This document shows positions 59,682-64,000 of a stretch of DNA of 64,000 nucleotides, in pieces. A program made the position numbers and the translations under genes. Under the pieces are notes generated by a model. The model saw nothing but the letters and a program-made list of their open reading frames with translations, did not search any database and had not been told where the DNA came from. Source of the DNA: CAJQQY01 sp964564545 (lineage in GTDB: Bacteria; Bacteroidota; Bacteroidia; Chitinophagales; Saprospiraceae); NCBI GenBank assembly GCA_964564545.1, contig CAZMBP010000054.1:65496-129495 (forward strand), in the 5' to 3' direction. Position 1 is the stretch's first letter. Every line of letters begins with the position of its first letter.

Positions 59682-60893
59682 ATGGCAAACGTAAAACTAG
59701 TATTACGACGTCACAAAATGACGACATCTGGAGAAGTTCCAGTCTATATCCGAATTACTCATCATCGAAAAACGAAATTCATTTCTCTTGGTATTAAAGT
59801 CATTCCTGAAAAAAATTGGAATAAAGAAACCCATAGAGTCAGGAGAAATTTTCCCAACTCTGGACGAGTAAATAAATTTATTGCTAAGAAACTAGCGGAA
59901 GCAGAAGCAATTGCTTTAGACCTTTCAACTAAACCACAAGGTTTTACTTCTCAAAATATAAAAGAGGAAATTATGGGTAAACCTTCGGGTTGTTATTTGA
60001 CTTTTGGAGATAAGCAAGTTGAGAGATTAGAACAAGCTGAACAAGTTAGAACTGCCCTGAGGTACAAAGCCGTGATGAGTAAATTAAGAAAATTTCTTAA
60101 AGAGAAACCTTTTACCTTTGATGACTTTACCGTTTCTTTTTTATACGATTTTGAAGCTCATTTAAAATCAATCGGAAATGGGACTAATACCATTCACACT
60201 AATTTAAAAACACTTCGTTCGATTCTTTACATTGCCATCAAGGAAGATTTATTTCCTCAAGGGAAGAATCCATTTTTTAAATTCAAACTTAAAAAAGGAG
60301 TAACCAAAAAGAATCGATTGACTTTAGATGAAATGAAGAAATTAGAAAAATTACACTTAGATAAAAATCAAACAATTTATCATGTGCGAAATTTTTTCCT
60401 CTTTTCTTTTTATTGCGCTGGTATTCGAGTAGGTGATGGAATGCAATTGAAGTGGTCAAACCTTTCTGGAAATCGCCTTACTTATGTGATGTCAAAAACA
60501 GGATTAGAAAGAACAGTTAACCTTATTTCACTTGCTCAACTAATGATAAAAGAATACAAAACTGATAATGTCAAACAAACTGATTTTATCTTTCCATTTT
60601 TATCTAATCAGGAAGATTTATCTAAGAAGAAAACTTTAGTTTCAAGACTAAGTGGAAGAACAACAAAAATCAATCAACATCTAAAAACAATCGCATTAAA
60701 AGCTGGAATTGATAAAAAACTAACCTCTCATGTCGCTCGTCATTCCTTTGCGGAAATCGCTAGAACTAAGGGAGTTCCTTTATATGATATTAGCAAGGCT
60801 CTAGGTCATTCTAGCTTAGCAATCACAGAACAATATCTTTCTAGTTTTGATGAAAACTCATTGAAGAATGCAATGGAGAAAATTTTTGAATAG
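59682..60893 (+). CDS. tyrosine recombinase (phage/ICE-type integrase)
   Basis: A 403-residue integrase of the Bacteroidota type with an arm-binding N-terminal domain (about 1-100: VKLVLRRHKMTTSGEVPVYIRITHHRKTKFISLGIKV), a SAM-like core-binding domain (about 105-205) and a catalytic domain (about 210-403). The catalytic residues are present: R in CAGIRVGDG, K in VMSKTGLERTV, H-x-x-R in TSHVARHSF, H in LGHSS, and the nucleophile Y in ITEQYLSSF. It should integrate or excise mobile DNA. It is followed on the same strand by the recombinase-NTPase fusion gene. Confidence 0.92.
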   Translation: MANVKLVLRRHKMTTSGEVPVYIRITHHRKTKFISLGIKVIPEKNWNKETHRVRRNFPNSGRVNKFIAKKLAEAEAIALDLSTKPQGFTSQNIKEEIMGKPSGCYLTFGDKQVERLEQAEQVRTALRYKAVMSKLRKFLKEKPFTFDDFTVSFLYDFEAHLKSIGNGTNTIHTNLKTLRSILYIAIKEDLFPQGKNPFFKFKLKKGVTKKNRLTLDEMKKLEKLHLDKNQTIYHVRNFFLFSFYCAGIRVGDGMQLKWSNLSGNRLTYVMSKTGLERTVNLISLAQLMIKEYKTDNVKQTDFIFPFLSNQEDLSKKKTLVSRLSGRTTKINQHLKTIALKAGIDKKLTSHVARHSFAEIARTKGVPLYDISKALGHSSLAITEQYLSSFDENSLKNAMEKIFE

Positions 60894-61016
60894 AAAACAT
60901 GATATTTCTACACTAATTTTTTAAAATAAAAATCAGTAGTCTTAAAATATCAACAATAGATTTCTCCTAAATAGAAGGGCAGAAAGTGAAACAACTCAAT
61001 AAAACCATTCCCTTTC

Positions 61017-61025
61017 TAGATTTGT
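61017..61025 (+). promoter_or_regulatory. -7 promoter element for the recombinase-NTPase gene
   Basis: TAGATTTGT, 25 bases before the ATG at 61051, matches TAnnTTTG. It suggests separate transcription from the integrase gene. Confidence 0.5.
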
Positions 61026-61050
61026 AAATTCATACTTTAATCAATAAAGT

Positions 61051-62544
61051 ATGAACAACCATTCCATCATAACTATAAACTTACAACAAGAGAAAAAATT
61101 ACTCCAATCCACTAACTCTAAAAAATATCAGGTCCTCATTCTCCTGATGCTCGACTGTGGCTTACGTGTTTCTGAAGTCATCCAACTACAATGCAAAAAT
61201 GTTTTATTTGCTGAAAATAAAATCAAAATTATTGCAGCCAAAAAATCAAGAGAGATTCCACTTACCCATAGATTGCTAAAAGCATTAGCTGATTACTGGC
61301 AACAACTGAAAAATTCCAATCCTGATGAATACCTTTTTCCTGCAGGAAAAAATTCTAAAATCGCTTATATCGGTAGAAAACAAATTTGGAAAATTATCAA
61401 TCAACTTTCCAAAGGGACGGTCAATCCTACCATGCTGAGAAATACTTTTGCAAATCGAATTGTCCAAGAGAATGAATTATCAGTAGCTAAAGAGCTATTA
61501 GGCAATCCATCTTTGGAAGCTACCCAAAGGCATGTAGAGATAACTGAATCACAAAGAGAAACTGCTATCGAGTCCATCGAACAAACTGATTTTATCACTA
61601 AACTTTACCGTAAATATTTTCCCACTCAAACCATTCATATCATCCCTACCGAAATCGGTATCACTAATTTTCACATCGGTAGAAAAGAGGAAATGCAAAA
61701 ACTTCATGACTGTGGAAAAAAGAAAATTAATCTCCTCATCACAGGTGAACAAGGAATAGGAAAAACTCATCTTCTTGATAATTACAACTATGGAAATCTA
61801 ATTCGCATCGGTGACCTCTCCACTACTAAAAAAATGATTGCAGGACTCTTGCTACATCTTTTTGAAACGGACAAAGAATCCATCGCTAAAACACTCTACG
61901 AAAAGCAACTCACTAAAAATGAAATCGACACTTTGGTTTATAGAGAAACCATTAAGCGGATGACTGAACTCTTAATTCAAATTACTGAACAAGATGAATA
62001 CACGTTACTCATTGATGATGTCACCCGTATTCCACCAACAGGAGTTTTGGCTTTGGAAAAACTCAAAAATCATTTTCACATCATTTGTGCAGCTCGAAGA
62101 ATTCCAATGACTAAATCTTCTTTCCTTACCAACTTTGAACGTATCGAAATCAAACCACTTTCCCGTCCCGAAAGTATAGAGTTAATTAGTAGAGTTTCAC
62201 AACCTATCCTTCAAAAAATTGAAGACTACGAAACGTACAAAAACCACATCTTCGAAAACACAAATGGGAATCCACTTTTTATGATTGAAATGATAGAGCG
62301 CTATTCTAAAGAACCTGAAATTACTTTAGAAGTCATTCGAGATTATCGGCACACGGCAGCACTCAAAGAATTTGATTTTTCCTTGGTGCTTGTTATCATC
62401 CTTTCCAGTTTGATGGTGCTTCGATACATTAGCGGAGAGCTAGGTGATGACTCTGGGGCGATGCGATTATTTGGAGGAATCTTTTTGATGTTCGCCTTGT
62501 TCGCTAGAAATATATTTAGAGCTGGAGTTAGAAAATATGTATAG
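61051..62544 (+). CDS. degenerate tyrosine recombinase fused to a STAND-like NTPase and two membrane helices
   Basis: A 497-residue protein with three parts. Residues about 20-180 are a tyrosine-recombinase catalytic fold: R39 in DCGLRVSE, K64/K65, and R130 in PTMLRNTFAN are kept, but the two active-site His positions read T127 and N152 (KELLGNPSLEATQRHVE, where LGH is expected) and the nucleophile Tyr position reads H161. It is predicted to bind DNA without cutting it. Residues about 205-440 are a P-loop NTPase: Walker A GEQGIGKT (232-239), Walker B YTLLIDD (317-323), AARR, and a GNPLF motif (406-410) as in STAND NTPases. Residues about 443-461 and 473-489 are membrane helices. This combination is not one I know. 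It lies next to an active-looking integrase. Confidence 0.85.
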   Translation: MNNHSIITINLQQEKKLLQSTNSKKYQVLILLMLDCGLRVSEVIQLQCKNVLFAENKIKIIAAKKSREIPLTHRLLKALADYWQQLKNSNPDEYLFPAGKNSKIAYIGRKQIWKIINQLSKGTVNPTMLRNTFANRIVQENELSVAKELLGNPSLEATQRHVEITESQRETAIESIEQTDFITKLYRKYFPTQTIHIIPTEIGITNFHIGRKEEMQKLHDCGKKKINLLITGEQGIGKTHLLDNYNYGNLIRIGDLSTTKKMIAGLLLHLFETDKESIAKTLYEKQLTKNEIDTLVYRETIKRMTELLIQITEQDEYTLLIDDVTRIPPTGVLALEKLKNHFHIICAARRIPMTKSSFLTNFERIEIKPLSRPESIELISRVSQPILQKIEDYETYKNHIFENTNGNPLFMIEMIERYSKEPEITLEVIRDYRHTAALKEFDFSLVLVIILSSLMVLRYISGELGDDSGAMRLFGGIFLMFALFARNIFRAGVRKYV

Positions 62545-62659
62545 AAATAAAAAAGTGCCTCCAAAACAGTAACCGCCAAGTTAACCCGCTAAGGAAACAC
62601 TAATTATTTCCAAGATAAATATTTTTTCTTATTGTTCAATATTTGAAAAGAAAAATTAC

Positions 62660-64000
62660 ATGACTGCACCAAATCACATCATTGGCGGAATCGTAATCAC
62701 AGGCTTGTTTGGTTCATTCTTGAATCTCAATATTTTAGCCAGTCCTGTTTTTATTGCTTCAACAATTTTCGGCTCTTTGATTCCTGATATCGATTATACT
62801 AAATCCATGATTGGAAAAGTGCTTCGACCAATTTCAAAATACCTGAATCGCAGATATGGACACCGAACTATCACGCATTCGCTTTTAGCAATGTTTGGAA
62901 GCTTCTTGTTATTTGCAATTATTGAATCTACTTTTTTTGGAAGGACAACTACTTCTAAAATTTACTTGCTTGGATATTTTAGTCATTTAGTTTTGGATAT
63001 GATGACCGTTCAAGGTGTTCCATTATTTTATCCATTCCTCAGAAATCCTTGCGTCCTTCCTGGTAATCCCAATGCTAGATTTAAAACTGGAAACCTTCAT
63101 TCTGAAACTATGATTTTCTGTTTCTTCTTATTGTCTTTAGTTTTTCTCCAACCACTATTTGCAAATGGTTTTTGGACGCAATACAATCGCTACTTTGGTA
63201 CACCAAAACATTTGGCAAGCGAATTTCATAAAAGTCCTGATGCGCTTAATGTAAAATACACTATCAAAAGGGGAACAGAAATTATTAAGGGAGAAGGTAT
63301 TTGTATTTCTGCAAGTGATGCTGGAATTGTACTGTTAGAAGAAAATGAATTTCATTTGCTCAATAGAGAAAATTACACTATTCTTGAAGTCATCCCTGAG
63401 CATATTGGCAAACAACTTTTATTTGAGACACAATCATTCTTTCAGATTTCGGTGGATAGTTTGAATCATTTGGTGAGAAAGAATCCTATTCAGTTTTTAG
63501 AGGTGAACGCAAATCAAGATTTTGAATTCATTCATAACAGTATAATTACAAAAGCGAAAAAATCTAACTTCGAATATCTTACAAACCTATTTTTTCAAAA
63601 AACAGATAATCCGATTACCCTAACAACAGACGATTTATTCTTTTTTCAAAACCCGAAAATCCAGACCTTCCAATCACAAATCAAATTATTAAAAAAGGAA
63701 GTTCAACAAAACCAACTTTTGATTTTGAAAAAAGAAAATGAATTGGAGCGTTTAAAATTTCAGTTTACTACTGAAGAAATAATTCACAAGAAAGAAGCTA
63801 TCTATCAGAAAATTAAAATGCTAGAGAAAGCCAAAAACCCTAAAGTCGATTCATCTAAAATAAAAGATTTAAAACTAAAAATCCGAGAACTAAAACAAGC
63901 AGATTTTGATAGTCATCAAAAAGAAAAATCAAAGGTCAGCAATGATGAAAACCAAAACATAAATCCAAATTTATCCTTTACTGGAACAGTTGTTTTTGTT
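62660..64000 (+). CDS. YdjM-like (DUF457) membrane protein with long C-terminal extension, unfinished at window edge
   Basis: Open from the ATG at 62660 to the last base (447 codons, no stop). The first about 180 residues form a membrane protein of the metal-dependent hydrolase/YdjM group: MTAPNHIIGGIVITGLFGS, GSLIPDIDY, HRTITHSLLAMF, YFSHLVLDMMTVQGVPLFYP, HSETMI. After about residue 190 the protein continues with a soluble region rich in charged residues, and a long coiled coil from about 340 (KIQTFQSQIKLLKKEV ... KDLKLKIRELKQ). Typical YdjM/YvsG proteins end near 160-200 residues, so the extension is unusual. It is 115 bases after the recombinase-NTPase gene on the same strand. Confidence 0.8.
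   Translation, partial: MTAPNHIIGGIVITGLFGSFLNLNILASPVFIASTIFGSLIPDIDYTKSMIGKVLRPISKYLNRRYGHRTITHSLLAMFGSFLLFAIIESTFFGRTTTSKIYLLGYFSHLVLDMMTVQGVPLFYPFLRNPCVLPGNPNARFKTGNLHSETMIFCFFLLSLVFLQPLFANGFWTQYNRYFGTPKHLASEFHKSPDALNVKYTIKRGTEIIKGEGICISASDAGIVLLEENEFHLLNRENYTILEVIPEHIGKQLLFETQSFFQISVDSLNHLVRKNPIQFLEVNANQDFEFIHNSIITKAKKSNFEYLTNLFFQKTDNPITLTTDDLFFFQNPKIQTFQSQIKLLKKEVQQNQLLILKKENELERLKFQFTTEEIIHKKEAIYQKIKMLEKAKNPKVDSSKIKDLKLKIRELKQADFDSHQKEKSKVSNDENQNINPNLSFTGTVVFV

Noticed and set aside
1..64000. Insertion sequence or transposase genes
   Set aside because: No DDE or HUH transposase motif is seen in any of the ORFs. The small palindromic elements carry no gene.

Overview
The window is AT-rich chromosomal DNA from a member of the Bacteroidota, most like a free-living or marine member of the Saprospiria or Flavobacteriia. 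The evidence is as follows. The primary sigma factor is the short Bacteroidota RpoD form (289 aa). Many genes have the phylum's -7 promoter element TAnnTTTG instead of an E. coli-type box. Several secreted proteins end in type IX secretion (T9SS) C-terminal sorting domains. Families typical of the phylum are present (DUF4252, DUF4465, DUF5362, DUF5522, Smr-containing MutS2, NamZ/DUF1343). Ribosome binding sites are mostly not recognisable. I see no tRNA, rRNA, CRISPR array or insertion-sequence transposase.

Layout. 1-7.3 kb: rpoD, a START-like protein, a tandem block of four related small membrane proteins, then an ECF sigma factor, its membrane partner and three DUF4252 paralogues. 7.3-14.4 kb: a BNR/sortilin-like secreted protein, a T9SS cargo protein, a lipoprotein and a NamZ-type muramidase lipoprotein. 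14.5-25.6 kb: a DnaQ-exonuclease/GIY-YIG fusion, pruA, coaD, a WG-repeat lipoprotein, an OmpA-family protein with a coiled-coil partner, a phosphodiesterase-like protein and an EamA transporter. 25.6-35.7 kb: lpdA, an O-antigen-ligase-like polymerase with a half-length TolC-like protein, two DUF5362 membrane proteins, a DinB protein, a TolB-repeat amidohydrolase and dapB. 35.7-39.5 kb: a cobalamin riboswitch controlling a BtuB-like receptor, a DUF4465 T9SS protein and a Cys-rich protein. 39.5-59.3 kb: a fused DppD-DppF ATPase with no standard start codon, a TPR protein, a choice-of-anchor-B protein, mutS2, an ankyrin protein, two more large BNR proteins (one with dockerin-like and cohesin-like modules), aroC and a DUF4349 lipoprotein. 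59.4 kb to the right edge: a probable mobile or accessory region. It holds an active-looking tyrosine recombinase, then a protein joining a catalytically degenerate tyrosine-recombinase domain to a STAND-like NTPase and two membrane helices, then an unfinished YdjM-type membrane protein with a long coiled-coil extension.

Two themes stand out. First, the gaps between genes carry at least eight unrelated families of long imperfect palindromes. Many copies start within 0-20 bases of a stop codon, some contain the stop codon, and some nest a terminator or another palindrome. Second, the recombinase-NTPase-membrane fusion at 61.05-62.54 kb is the strongest candidate for an undescribed system. Smaller points are a probable ATC start codon that restores the Walker A motif of an ABC ATPase, and a hairpin in the B12 riboswitch leader that pairs with the btuB start codon.

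All family names come from reading the sequence by eye; no search was run.
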